Below, piece by piece: positions 16,674 to 25,562 of a DNA stretch of 33,711 nucleotides; positions within the stretch are counted from its first letter, which is position 1; each line of letters begins with the position of its first letter. Both the position numbers and the translations under genes were made by a program. Origin of the DNA: an uncultured Cetobacterium sp. (GTDB lineage: Bacteria; Fusobacteriota; Fusobacteriia; Fusobacteriales; Fusobacteriaceae); NCBI RefSeq assembly GCF_947039425.1, contig NZ_CAMQYW010000005.1:1-33711 (forward strand). Reading direction: 5' to 3'. The notes beneath the pieces were generated by a model that did no database searches, was not told the DNA's origin, and was given only the letters and a program-made list of their open reading frames with translations.

Positions 16674-18606
16674 ACTTTATTATCCCCTTTTTATAACACT
16701 CTAATAATTTCTTTAAATCTTTAACTTGAGTTTTAAGTTCTTTTCCTATATCTGTATCTCTTACTTTTATTCTAGTATTTCTAATATCAATTATTTCACT
16801 TTTAGATTCTATATCTAAACAATTTTCTATTGAGTTTTTTATGCTTTCAAATGGTTTATGACACACTATTCTTTTTCCTCTAGAATTAAATATTAATGTA
16901 TATCCTGCTATTCCTGTTGTAGGTTGATACGCCTTAGAAAACCCACCATCTATTAATAGAAGCTTTCCCTCTCCTCTTATTGGATTTTCACCATTCTTAA
17001 CTTTTACAGGAACATGTCCATTAATTATATGTGCATATTCACTATCTATTCCAAACTCCTTTAGAACCCTTTCTAGTGGTTCTTTCTTCCTAGAAAATTC
17101 ATAGTAATAATTATACTTTTCTTTATGTATTTTTTTATCTTCTATAAAATACCTTTCAAAAGTTCTCATTTTATCTTTTCCAAATAATGATGAGTTTTTC
17201 CCACACCACAAATACCAAATAAAATCTCTTGCTTCTATATTTTTTTCATGATAATATCCCAGTCTACAAAGAGTATCACAAATATCCAAAAGTTTTTTTC
17301 CTGAATATTTCTTTCCTAAAACATCTACCTCTTCAAATCCACCCATTTTGTCAAATGGAATACATCCATGAAACATTAAATTTTCATTTCTACATAGATA
17401 TACGCTTCCATTTTCCAATAAAAACTTTATATGATGTTGTAATTTTTCACTATTTTTAAAACTTTTTACTAAGCCAACTAATACTTCTTCCTCTTCCTTT
17501 GTTAATACATAAGGATCATCTTTTATTAGTGTTTGAAATTTTTTATCTTTCAACTCATAATATTCACCATCAACCAACACTTTATTTTCAATAATTTTAT
17601 CTAAAAACAATCGATCTTCCATATTAAAAGTTTTATTTCTTTTTATTATTTGACCCTCTAATTTAAATTGAATTATTGATATTGCTTTATGCATCTTTGA
17701 TATTAATTCAGAATTTTTTTTATTTAACTCTTCTTTTACTTTTGGTAAAAATGATTTACAAGGATCATCCTTATAAATTTCCATAGCAAAACTGGCCAAA
17801 GGTAATAAATTTATCCCATAGCCATCCTCTAATATCTCTTTATTTGAATATCTCAAACATATTCTTATTGCATTCGCTATACACGCTTCTTGACCACAAG
17901 CAGCTCCTACCCACAATATATCATGGTTACCCCACTGGATATCTACATTATGATAATTCATTAACCTATCCATTATTTTATGAGGATATGCTCCCCTATC
18001 ATAAATATCTCCAACTATATGTAAATTATCAATAACTAAATTTTGAATAAGATTACTTATTGAAATTATAAAATCTTTAGAACTTCCTATTGATATTATT
18101 GTATTTATAATTCCTTCTACGTAGTCTTTTTTATTTTCTTCCTCTTTTCTTTCGTATAATAGCTCTTGAATTATATATGAAAATTCATCAGTCATAGCCT
18201 TTGCCACTTTTGATCTTGTATACTTAGAAGAAACCATCTGTAAAATCTTTAAGATTCTACAGATGGTTTTTAAATACCATTCGTCCATATTTTTTTCTAA
18301 GCTACAAATTAAATCTATTTTTTCTTTAGGATAATATATTACTGTGGCTAACTGTTTTTTTTCTTTTTCTGATAATTTGTCTCCAAAATATCTTTCTATT
18401 TTATCTTTAATTACTCCAGAACAATTTTTTAACACATGATTAAAAGCCTCATACTCTCCATGAATATCACTTATAAAGTGTTCTGTCCCTTTAGGTAAAG
18501 ATAAAATTGCCTCTAAATTTATTATCTCTGTTACTGTATCTTTTATTGTTGGAAAATTCCTAGATAACAGCTTTAAATATTTTAATTCTTCACTTTTTAT
18601 ATCCAT
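16672..18606 (-). CDS. fbp: fructose-1,6-bisphosphatase, class III
   Basis: 644 residues, the size of class III (Firmicute-type) FBPases. It removes the 1-phosphate of fructose 1,6-bisphosphate in gluconeogenesis. It belongs to the calcineurin-like metallophosphatase fold: the metal-binding motifs are SDIHGEYEAF (D47, H49), GDIYDRG (199-205) and WGNHD (225-229). Later motifs are MFHGCIPF and NGHVPVK. It starts 2 bases after ppdK ends, so the two are translationally linked. The operon also contains a CcpN-like regulator, which fits a role in switching to gluconeogenesis. No class I or II FBPase is seen here. Confidence 0.97.
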   Translation of the reverse strand: MDIKSEELKYLKLLSRNFPTIKDTVTEIINLEAILSLPKGTEHFISDIHGEYEAFNHVLKNCSGVIKDKIERYFGDKLSEKEKKQLATVIYYPKEKIDLICSLEKNMDEWYLKTICRILKILQMVSSKYTRSKVAKAMTDEFSYIIQELLYERKEEENKKDYVEGIINTIISIGSSKDFIISISNLIQNLVIDNLHIVGDIYDRGAYPHKIMDRLMNYHNVDIQWGNHDILWVGAACGQEACIANAIRICLRYSNKEILEDGYGINLLPLASFAMEIYKDDPCKSFLPKVKEELNKKNSELISKMHKAISIIQFKLEGQIIKRNKTFNMEDRLFLDKIIENKVLVDGEYYELKDKKFQTLIKDDPYVLTKEEEEVLVGLVKSFKNSEKLQHHIKFLLENGSVYLCRNENLMFHGCIPFDKMGGFEEVDVLGKKYSGKKLLDICDTLCRLGYYHEKNIEARDFIWYLWCGKNSSLFGKDKMRTFERYFIEDKKIHKEKYNYYYEFSRKKEPLERVLKEFGIDSEYAHIINGHVPVKVKNGENPIRGEGKLLLIDGGFSKAYQPTTGIAGYTLIFNSRGKRIVCHKPFESIKNSIENCLDIESKSEIIDIRNTRIKVRDTDIGKELKTQVKDLKKLLECYKKGIIK

Positions 18607-18608
18607 TT

Positions 18609-21179
18609 CTACCCTCTTAATTTTAGTATTTTACTTTGAGCAGCAGCAACTATTGCGATGGGAACTCTATATGGTGAACAACTAACATATGACATTCCTA
18701 ATGAGTTAAAATACTCTATACTTTTAGGATCGCCTCCATGTTCTCCACATACGCCTATTTTCATTTCTGGTTTTACTGATTTTCCTAAATCATTTGCTAA
18801 AGAGATTAATTTCCCCACTCCTCTTGTATCTATTGATTGGAATGGATCTCTACTTATTATTTTTTTATTTTTATACTCTCCTAAAAATTTAACAGAATCA
18901 TCTCTTGAAAGTCCATATGTTGTTTGTGTTAAATCGTTAGTTCCAAATGAAAAGAATGCACTTTCCTCAGCTATTTCATTAGCTATTAAACATGCTCTAG
19001 GCAGCTCCATCATTGTTCCTAGTTTATAATCGATCTTTTCTTTTTTCTCTTCAAATGTTTTTTTAATTGTGCTTTCTATTCTTTCTTTTATATATTTAAA
19101 TTCACTTATTCCACCTACAAAAGGAATCATCATTTCTAAATCAACATTTACACCTTCATCTTTACTTTCCATAGCTGATTCAATTATCGCTCTTGCTTGC
19201 ATCTCATATATTTCTGGAAAAGTAACCGCAAGTCTACATCCTCTATGACCTAACATTGGATTCTCTTCTTTCAACTCTTTTATTCTAGTTTCAATATGTT
19301 CAGTACTTTTATTAATATATTTAGATAATATATTAACATCTTTTTCTGTTTTTGGCAAAAATTCATGAAATGGTGGATCTAAAAGTCTTATATTCATTGG
19401 TAATCCAGCCATATTTACAAACATTTCTTTAAAATCTTTCTTTTGTAGTATCAGTAATTTTTCTAAAGCCAAATCTCTTTCCTCTTTATTTTCAGCAATA
19501 ATCATCTCTCTAACATTCCAAATTTTTTCCTCTTCAAAAAACATATGTTCAGTTCTACAAAGGCCAATTCCTTCTGCACCAAATTTTATTCCAACTAATA
19601 CATCTGTTGGTGTATCTGCATTCATTCTAATTTCAAGATCTTTATTTTCTTTACACCATTCAAGAACTTTTTCTAAATCTCCATTCATTTCATCACGTCT
19701 TAATTTAATTTCTCCTAAATATATATCTCCATTATATCCATCAATTGATATAATATCTCCTTCTAAAACTTTTACTCCATTTATCATAAAAAATTGATTG
19801 CTTTTATCTATTTTAATATCTTCACAACCAGTAATACAACATTTTCCCATTCCTCTTGCTACAACAGCTCCGTGAGAAGTAGCTCCCCCTTTTACTGTTA
19901 CTATTCCTTTAGCTAAACTCATACCTTTGATATCTTCTGGGGAAGTTTCCGTTCTCACTAAAATTACAGATTCTCCCTCTTTTACCCTTTCTGAGGAAAG
20001 AATTACTTTTCCCACAGCTACACCCGCTGAACCTGGTAATCCTTTCCCTAATGACTTTTTTCCAGCTATGTCACCCTCTTCAAATGTTCCGTTAAATAAT
20101 TGAGGTAAAGTTTCTGTATCTATCATCATAATTCCTTTTTCTTTATTTATAACCCCTTCTTCAACCATATCAACAGCTATTTTTACAGCAGCGTTTGGAC
20201 TTCTTTTTCCATTTCTAGTTTGTAATATATACAACTTTCCATTTTCAATAGTAAATTCAATATCCTGCATATCCCCATAATGGTTTTCTAATAATTTTGC
20301 TATTCTTACAAACTCATCATATACATTTGGCAATTGAGCTTGTAAATGAGCTATATTTTCAGGTGTTCTTGTTCCAGCAACAATATCTTCACCTTGAGCT
20401 TCTAATAAATACTCTCCAAAAATTATATTCTCTCCAGTTGATGGATTTCTTGTAAATGCAACACCTGTTCCTGACAAATTATTTAAATTTCCAAATACCA
20501 TCTCTTGAATTACTACACCAGTACCCATTTTACTATCAATATTATGAATCTCTCTATATATTTCAGCTCTTTCATTATTCCAAGAATTAAAAATTGATTC
20601 TATAGCCATTACAACTTGTTCCTCTGGATTTTCAGGAAACTTTTCATTTGTTTCTTTCTCATATAAATCTTTATATAATTCTATTACTTTTGTTGCTCCA
20701 TATTTTAAATTTTCCTCTTTAATTTCATGAAACTTCTCTTTATCTAATCCTTTTACTATTTCTGAAAACATCTCTATAAATCTAATATAAATTTCATATA
20801 CAAATTTTTCATCATTCATTTTTACAATTAAAGCTTTTGCTGTTTTATCATTTAAACCTAAGTTTAAAATTGTATCCATCATTCCTGGCATAGAAACTGG
20901 AGCTCCCGACCTAACAGAAACTAAAAGTGGATTCGATCCTCCAAACTGTTTCCCTGTTTCTTTTTCTAATTTTATTAAACTCCCTTTGATTTCATCTTTT
21001 AAAGTTAAAGATAAGTTATTTTGATTTTTAAAATACTCATTACAAGCTAAAGTACTCACAATTAAACCATTAGGAATTGGTAATCCAATCCTCTTCATTT
21101 CAACTAAATTTGCACCTTTTCCACCTAAAATCATTTTCCCCAAATTATAGCTTTCTTTGAACAAATAAATATTTTTCAT
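18609..21179 (-). CDS. ppdK: pyruvate, phosphate dikinase
   Basis: 856 residues. It interconverts pyruvate, ATP and phosphate with phosphoenolpyruvate, AMP and pyrophosphate. The N-terminal ATP-grasp domain has GGKGANLVEM (19-28) and SVRSGAPVSMPGMMDT (88-103). The swivelling phosphohistidine domain has GGATSHGAVVARG with catalytic His436 and, two residues before, Thr434, the residue that PPDK regulatory protein modifies in other species. The C-terminal PEP/pyruvate TIM barrel shows GIGLCRTEHMF, MLGHRGCRLA and GVCGEHGGDP with its active-site cysteine. No PPDK regulatory protein gene lies beside it. It is 19 bases after the CcpN-like gene and 2 bases before fbp. Confidence 0.98.
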   Translation of the reverse strand: MKNIYLFKESYNLGKMILGGKGANLVEMKRIGLPIPNGLIVSTLACNEYFKNQNNLSLTLKDEIKGSLIKLEKETGKQFGGSNPLLVSVRSGAPVSMPGMMDTILNLGLNDKTAKALIVKMNDEKFVYEIYIRFIEMFSEIVKGLDKEKFHEIKEENLKYGATKVIELYKDLYEKETNEKFPENPEEQVVMAIESIFNSWNNERAEIYREIHNIDSKMGTGVVIQEMVFGNLNNLSGTGVAFTRNPSTGENIIFGEYLLEAQGEDIVAGTRTPENIAHLQAQLPNVYDEFVRIAKLLENHYGDMQDIEFTIENGKLYILQTRNGKRSPNAAVKIAVDMVEEGVINKEKGIMMIDTETLPQLFNGTFEEGDIAGKKSLGKGLPGSAGVAVGKVILSSERVKEGESVILVRTETSPEDIKGMSLAKGIVTVKGGATSHGAVVARGMGKCCITGCEDIKIDKSNQFFMINGVKVLEGDIISIDGYNGDIYLGEIKLRRDEMNGDLEKVLEWCKENKDLEIRMNADTPTDVLVGIKFGAEGIGLCRTEHMFFEEEKIWNVREMIIAENKEERDLALEKLLILQKKDFKEMFVNMAGLPMNIRLLDPPFHEFLPKTEKDVNILSKYINKSTEHIETRIKELKEENPMLGHRGCRLAVTFPEIYEMQARAIIESAMESKDEGVNVDLEMMIPFVGGISEFKYIKERIESTIKKTFEEKKEKIDYKLGTMMELPRACLIANEIAEESAFFSFGTNDLTQTTYGLSRDDSVKFLGEYKNKKIISRDPFQSIDTRGVGKLISLANDLGKSVKPEMKIGVCGEHGGDPKSIEYFNSLGMSYVSCSPYRVPIAIVAAAQSKILKLRG

Positions 21180-21198
21180 AACTATCTCCCTTTATATA

Positions 21199-21855
21199 TT
21201 AATTTTGTGTTATATTCTTATCTATTTTTTTTGATTTATTTTTATTTTCAAATATATCTAAAAGTAGTTTACTTACATTAGTTTTTGTAAATCTACCAAC
21301 AACTTCATGTACCTCTTTCCCATTTCTTTCTTTTATTCTTACAACGGGAACAGAATCTATCTGATGTTCTATTATTTTTTTCACACAGCACTCTATTGTT
21401 TCATCCTCAAGTGCATAAATCAGATTCGGCATTCTTGTCATTATTAAATTAATTGGAATCTGTTCAATATCTCTTTTTCCAATTGCTGTTCTCAACAAAT
21501 CTTTTCTTGAAACAATTCCACATAAACTTCCATCTTTAGTTATAAATATTGTTCCAATATCTTTATCAAACATTAAAAGTACTGTTTGATAAACTGAGTA
21601 TGTATCATCTATTGTTATTGAAGGTCCCATTATATGCTTTACTAAACTTTTATTATTTGATTCAACAAAAGCTTCATTATATGTATACCCTATCTTTTGC
21701 TTTGATTTTATTATTGACATTTTTTTTAATATTGAGAAATCAGTTCTTAAAGCTGATCTTGTTATATATATCATTTTTGCTATATCATCACCAGTTATAG
21801 GTCCATGATTTTTAATTATTTCTACAATTTCTCTTTGTCTTTCTGTTAAGTCCAT
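21199..21855 (-). CDS. CcpN-like HTH and tandem-CBS transcriptional regulator
   Basis: 218 residues. The N-terminal helix-turn-helix (about 1-60: LTERQREIVEIIKNHGPITGDDIA, then SALRTDFSILKKM) is followed by two CBS domains (about 73-125 and 138-197: GTIFITKDGSLCGIVSRKDLL and HQIDSVPVVR...VVGRFTKTNVSKLL). This architecture is that of CcpN, which in Bacillus represses gluconeogenic genes (gapB, pckA) through CBS ligand sensing. Here it is first in an operon with ppdK and fbp, both gluconeogenic, so local control of these genes is likely. The ligand is not known from sequence. A palindrome, AGTGTACACT, sits 13 bases upstream of its start and may be its operator. Confidence 0.88.
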   Translation of the reverse strand: MDLTERQREIVEIIKNHGPITGDDIAKMIYITRSALRTDFSILKKMSIIKSKQKIGYTYNEAFVESNNKSLVKHIMGPSITIDDTYSVYQTVLLMFDKDIGTIFITKDGSLCGIVSRKDLLRTAIGKRDIEQIPINLIMTRMPNLIYALEDETIECCVKKIIEHQIDSVPVVRIKERNGKEVHEVVGRFTKTNVSKLLLDIFENKNKSKKIDKNITQN

Positions 21856-21868
21856 CTCCCACCCCTTA

Positions 21869-21878
21869 AGTGTACACT
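21869..21878. promoter_or_regulatory. palindrome AGTGTACACT, possible operator
   Basis: A perfect 10-base palindrome just ahead of the ribosome site of the CcpN-like gene, within its 5' leader. A second TGTACA-centred sequence (AAATGTACAATAT) lies at 21952-21964; the two TGTACA cores are 84 bases apart, close to eight helical turns. The intergenic region also serves bioF. Binding by the CcpN-like protein is a guess from position. Confidence 0.35.
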
Positions 21879-21999
21879 ATTAAGCGTTTTCTCTACTTTA
21901 TTTACTACAATCATCCTAACACCAATAATCTTAAATTGCAATATTTAAATTAAATGTACAATATATAAAGTGTAACTCTTTTAGATCTTTCATTCTTTA

Positions 22000-22029
22000 T
22001 TGGTATTTTTTATGTTTTTTATGTATAAT
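22000..22029 (+). promoter_or_regulatory. biotin operon promoter
   Basis: A perfect -10 TATAAT (22024-22029) follows TTGGTA (22000-22005) after 18 bases. The predicted transcript start would be near 22036, only about 11 bases before the bioF ATG, so the leader would hold little beyond its GGGGTGAT ribosome site. No BirA-type inverted repeat was recognised. Confidence 0.5.
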
Positions 22030-22046
22030 TAATAAGGGGTGATTGT

Positions 22047-23168
22047 ATGTTGAGAAAAAAAATATCAAATATTTTAACTAATTTAAAAGAAGAAAATACA
22101 TTAAGAACTCTAAATGTTTGCCCAGATAATCTTTTAAATCTTTCATCAAATGATTATTTAGGCTTAAGTAATGATAAAAATTTACTGAAAATATTTTATA
22201 ATGAATATCCAGAACTACCTCTTTCCTCTAGTTCTTCTAGATTAATTAGTGGAACATCTGAAATTACTTATGACTTAGAAAAAGAACTTCAATTTATATA
22301 TAAAAAACCAGCCCTTTTATTTAATAGCGGTTTTGACTGCAATACTTGCGTTATTGAAACTTTTTTTAATGAAAATACTTTAATTATCAGTGATAAATTA
22401 AATCATGCTAGTATTCATGATGGAATTATTCATAGTAAAAGTAACTTTTTAAGATATAAACATTTAGATCTTGATCATTTAAAAATATTACTAGAAAAAA
22501 ACAGAAATAAATACGAAGATATTCTTGTTATTTCTGAAACTATATATAGCATGGATGGAGATTGTGTCAATATAGACAAATTGATATCTTTAAAAAAAGA
22601 GTTTAATTTTTATTTAATGATAGATGAGGCACATTCTTATGGTGTTCATGGATATGGAATGATTTATGAAGGTAGTTATATCAATTATGTTGATTTTTTA
22701 ACTATTCCATTGGGAAAAGGTGGAGGATCTTTAGGTTCTTATTTAATTTGTGATCAACTATTTAAAGATTATATTATTAATCGTGGAAGAAAATTTATAT
22801 ATACAACATCGTTACCACCAATTAATGTGGCTTGGAATCTTTTTATTTTAAAACAGATACCACATTTTCATTATAGAATTGAAAAACTAAACTCTTTAAC
22901 AAAGTTAACTCATGACTTAATAAAGAAATATAATTTAAAAACAATTTCAAATACACATATTATTTCAATAATAATAGGAGACAATAATAAATTAAATAAA
23001 ATTATTTCTTATTTAAAAACAAGAGGTTTCTTTGTATATGGGGTTAAAGAACCAACAGTTCCAAAAGGAACTTCAAGAATAAGACTTGGGTTAAATCCAA
23101 CTCTTACTGAGCAAAATATAATTATGTTTTTTAAGGAGCTAAATTATGCAATTAATACTCTTTTTTAA
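22047..23168 (+). CDS. bioF: 8-amino-7-oxononanoate synthase
   Basis: 373 residues of the alpha-oxoamine synthase family (PLP-dependent, fold type I). It condenses pimeloyl-ACP with L-alanine to give KAPA. Visible hallmarks are NYLGL-like LSSNDYLGLS, SRLISGTSEITYDLEKEL, DKLNHASIHDG (His stacking on PLP), SMDGD, IDEAHSYGVHG (Asp and His of the PLP site) and PLGKGGGS, whose lysine is in the PLP-lysine position. FIYTTSLPP is also typical. The ribosome site AAGGGGTGAT sits directly before the ATG. It overlaps bioG by 23 bases. The other alpha-oxoamine synthases are less likely given the bioG and bioC neighbours. Confidence 0.93.
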   Translation: MLRKKISNILTNLKEENTLRTLNVCPDNLLNLSSNDYLGLSNDKNLLKIFYNEYPELPLSSSSSRLISGTSEITYDLEKELQFIYKKPALLFNSGFDCNTCVIETFFNENTLIISDKLNHASIHDGIIHSKSNFLRYKHLDLDHLKILLEKNRNKYEDILVISETIYSMDGDCVNIDKLISLKKEFNFYLMIDEAHSYGVHGYGMIYEGSYINYVDFLTIPLGKGGGSLGSYLICDQLFKDYIINRGRKFIYTTSLPPINVAWNLFILKQIPHFHYRIEKLNSLTKLTHDLIKKYNLKTISNTHIISIIIGDNNKLNKIISYLKTRGFFVYGVKEPTVPKGTSRIRLGLNPTLTEQNIIMFFKELNYAINTLF

Positions 23169-23748
23169 TGGTTGGGGAATGGATGAAACTATTATTGAAA
23201 ATTTATCTATTGATTCTTCTTTTAAATTAATTTGCATAAATTTTCCATATAAAATTGAAAATATAGATTTTGAAATTTTTACTAAAATCTATGTTATCGG
23301 TTGGTCATTTGGTGTATCTTATGCTGCTGAATTTTTAGCTAAGAACTCTTCTCTTAATTGTTTTTCCATTGCTATTAATGGACATACAGATATTATTGGG
23401 AGGTTCGGAATTTCACCTAAAATGTTTAAATTAACCCTTGAAACATTAAATGAATCAAACTTTAAAAAGTTCTTTTTAAATATGGGATGTCCTTTAAAAT
23501 TATTTCCTAATACTATTGATATTAACTATTTAAAATATCAACTTAAAATATTTTCAAAAAGAAAAATTTGTACAAAAATCAAATTTAATAAAATAATTTT
23601 AGGAAACTTAGATAGAATTATTCCTTATCCTAAACAGATAAATTTTTACGAAAATCATGATAATGTTATCACTTTAGATTGTAATCATTATCCCTTTGAT
23701 AAACTTAATACATGGAGGAAAATTATTAGTGAAACACCTAAATTTTAA
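23146..23748 (+). CDS. bioG: pimeloyl-ACP methyl ester esterase BioG
   Basis: 200 residues of the BioG (DUF452) family of alpha/beta hydrolases. It removes the methyl group from pimeloyl-ACP methyl ester, the job BioH does in E. coli. The start is MQLILFFNGWGMDE, a typical family opening. The nucleophile elbow is GWSFG with Ser54, and the likely acid and base are Asp156 (GNLDRIIP) and His181 (CNHYPFD). It starts inside the end of bioF (23-base overlap) with TAAGGAGC as ribosome site, and its own end overlaps bioC. The bioF-bioG-bioC order supports the function strongly. Confidence 0.93.
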   Translation: MQLILFFNGWGMDETIIENLSIDSSFKLICINFPYKIENIDFEIFTKIYVIGWSFGVSYAAEFLAKNSSLNCFSIAINGHTDIIGRFGISPKMFKLTLETLNESNFKKFFLNMGCPLKLFPNTIDINYLKYQLKIFSKRKICTKIKFNKIILGNLDRIIPYPKQINFYENHDNVITLDCNHYPFDKLNTWRKIISETPKF

Positions 23749-24394
23749 TAAAGAATTTAAAAATTATGATGCAAATGCAACTATTCAAAAAAAAGTTGCA
23801 GATAAACTCTTAACTTTTATTGATAAAAATACCTTTTATGAATCAGTTTTAGAGTTAGGCTGTGGTACTGGTATTTTTACAAAAACATTTTTCAATGTCT
23901 TAAATTTTAATGCTCTTGATTTAAATGATATTTTTAATACAAAAGAATATTTTAATACTATTTCATATAGAGATTTTTTTATAGATGATATGTCTAAAAT
24001 GCATTTTGATAAATATTCTTTAATTGTTTCAAGTTCAGCTTTTCAATGGGTAGAAAACTTAGAAGAATTAATACGAAAGCTATCTTTTTCTTCTGATAAT
24101 CTAGTTTTTTCAATTTATACAAAAGGAAATTTAATTGAGATTTTAAATCATTTTTCAATTAGTTTAAATTATTTAACTACAACTGATATCTATAACTTAT
24201 TAAAAAAATATTATACTAATGTTAAATATATTGATGAGACCTTTTCTTTAGAATTCTCTTCTCCTTTAGAAGCCTTAAAACACTTGAAAAAAACAGGTGT
24301 TACTGGTTTTCAAAAATCTTCATATTCTTTAACAAAAAGTTTTAATTATAAAAATTTAACATATAAAGTTAGTTATTTTTCATGTGAAAAATAA
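23729..24394 (+). CDS. bioC: malonyl-ACP O-methyltransferase BioC
   Basis: SAM-dependent methyltransferase that caps malonyl-ACP as its methyl ester, so fatty acid synthesis can build the pimeloyl chain. The start is set at the GTG at 23729 (221 residues) with GGAGGA at 23714-23719. Reading further upstream would only add residues encoded by the bioG end and this ribosome site. The N-terminus (FNKEFKNYDANATIQKKVADKLL) aligns with the usual BioC opening (F...A..Y...A..Q...A..L). Motif I is VLELGCGTGIFTK. SSAFQWVENLEEL is the conserved region around motif IV in BioC. It overlaps bioG by 20 bases, implying coupled translation. Confidence 0.92.
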   Translation: MKHLNFNKEFKNYDANATIQKKVADKLLTFIDKNTFYESVLELGCGTGIFTKTFFNVLNFNALDLNDIFNTKEYFNTISYRDFFIDDMSKMHFDKYSLIVSSSAFQWVENLEELIRKLSFSSDNLVFSIYTKGNLIEILNHFSISLNYLTTTDIYNLLKKYYTNVKYIDETFSLEFSSPLEALKHLKKTGVTGFQKSSYSLTKSFNYKNLTYKVSYFSCEK

Positions 24395-24410
24395 CAATAG
24401 GAGGAAATTT

Positions 24411-25523
24411 ATGCTATTTAAAAGTCCGGAATATCTTATGATGACTGCTGGTCCGACAACAGTCAATGGAAATGTATTACACTCTAGAAGTAAAGTTTTT
24501 GGAAATCCTGATCTTGATATGGATTTCTTTGCATATTACAAATTTGTATGTTACAAACTTTCTCAATTTTTTGGTACTGAAAAAGCTAAAGTTCTAATTA
24601 TGAGTGGAGAAGGTATGCTTGGTTTAGATTCTGCCTGTGCTTCTCTTACTGAAAAAGGAGATCGTGTTCTTGTTATTTCAAATGGTGTTTTTGGAGAAGG
24701 TTTTAAAGACTTGATAGAAATATATGGTGGTGAAGTTACTGAATTTAAAAGTGATTGGAAAAAAGGAATTGATGTTAATTCATTAGAAAAATTCTTAGAA
24801 ACTGATTCTAATTTTAAATTTGCCACTATTGTACATTGCGATACCCCTAGTGGTATTTTAAATGATGTTGGTCCTATATGTAAACTTTTAAAATCTAAAG
24901 GCATTCTTACCGTTGTTGATACTGTTGCTGCTCTTGGCGGAGTAGATTTTAGAGTAGATGATTGGGGTGTTGATATTGCTCTTGCTGCTTCTCAAAAAGT
25001 TTTTTCTGCAGCTCCTGGATTAACAATTCTTTCTGTTAGTAATGATGCTTGGACAGCTATAGATAATAGAGCTACTCCTATTCCATCTTTTTATTGCAAT
25101 CTTTCACTGTGGAAAAATTGTGAAGAGGAAAAATTATTTCCTTATACAATGCCAGTTAGTGATATTATTAGTTTAGGTACAGCTCTTGATAATCTTCTTT
25201 CTGAAACTTTATATAGAGTTTTTGATAGACATATTGAAGCTAGAGATTATTGTATCCAAGAATTACAATCTTTTGGTTGTAAATTATATCTTGAAAATGA
25301 TTTTTCTCCTACAGCAACTGCTTTTCTTCCACCAGATGGAATTACTGCTAAAGAGCTTATCGATCATATGAAAAATAAATATAAAATACTTCTTGCTGGA
25401 TCATACGGTCCTTTGCAAGGAAAAGTTATAAGAATTGGTCATATGGGAGAAAATGCTCGTGCTGATAGAGTTAGATTTACTTTAGAATCTTTAGGTAAGG
25501 CAATTAAAGACCTTACAAAATAA
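24411..25523 (+). CDS. class V aminotransferase, alanine-glyoxylate/PucG-like
   Basis: 370 residues from the ATG at 24411, which has AGGAGG at 24399-24404. The nine residues upstream of it in the longer reading are not needed. PLP fold type I, class V: MTAGPTTVNG at the start, HCDTPSGILNDV, VVDTVAALGGVDFRVDDWGVDI (Asp170) and ASQKVFSAAPGL with PLP-lysine Lys196. These match the alanine-glyoxylate / serine-pyruvate aminotransferase family. It is the last gene of the biotin operon, just 16 bases after bioC. BioA (class III, SAM-dependent) is not in this window, so a role in biotin synthesis, for instance at the KAPA to DAPA step or in alanine supply for BioF, is possible but unproven. Confidence 0.87.
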   Translation: MLFKSPEYLMMTAGPTTVNGNVLHSRSKVFGNPDLDMDFFAYYKFVCYKLSQFFGTEKAKVLIMSGEGMLGLDSACASLTEKGDRVLVISNGVFGEGFKDLIEIYGGEVTEFKSDWKKGIDVNSLEKFLETDSNFKFATIVHCDTPSGILNDVGPICKLLKSKGILTVVDTVAALGGVDFRVDDWGVDIALAASQKVFSAAPGLTILSVSNDAWTAIDNRATPIPSFYCNLSLWKNCEEEKLFPYTMPVSDIISLGTALDNLLSETLYRVFDRHIEARDYCIQELQSFGCKLYLENDFSPTATAFLPPDGITAKELIDHMKNKYKILLAGSYGPLQGKVIRIGHMGENARADRVRFTLESLGKAIKDLTK

Positions 25524-25562
25524 AAAAAGATCTCAAACACTAAAATGTTTGAGATCTTTTTT
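25523..25562. terminator. strong bidirectional terminator, biotin operon / recR
   Basis: A perfect 17-bp inverted repeat (25523-25539 with 25546-25562; core GATCTCAAACA) around a CTAAAA loop, flanked by an A-run on the left and a T-run on the right. It works for the convergent transcripts on both strands and abuts the recR stop codon. Confidence 0.95.

Noticed and set aside
21856-22046. Riboswitch or BirA operator in the biotin operon leader
   Set aside because: The region is AT-rich without a stable stem, and no long inverted repeat of the BirA type was seen.
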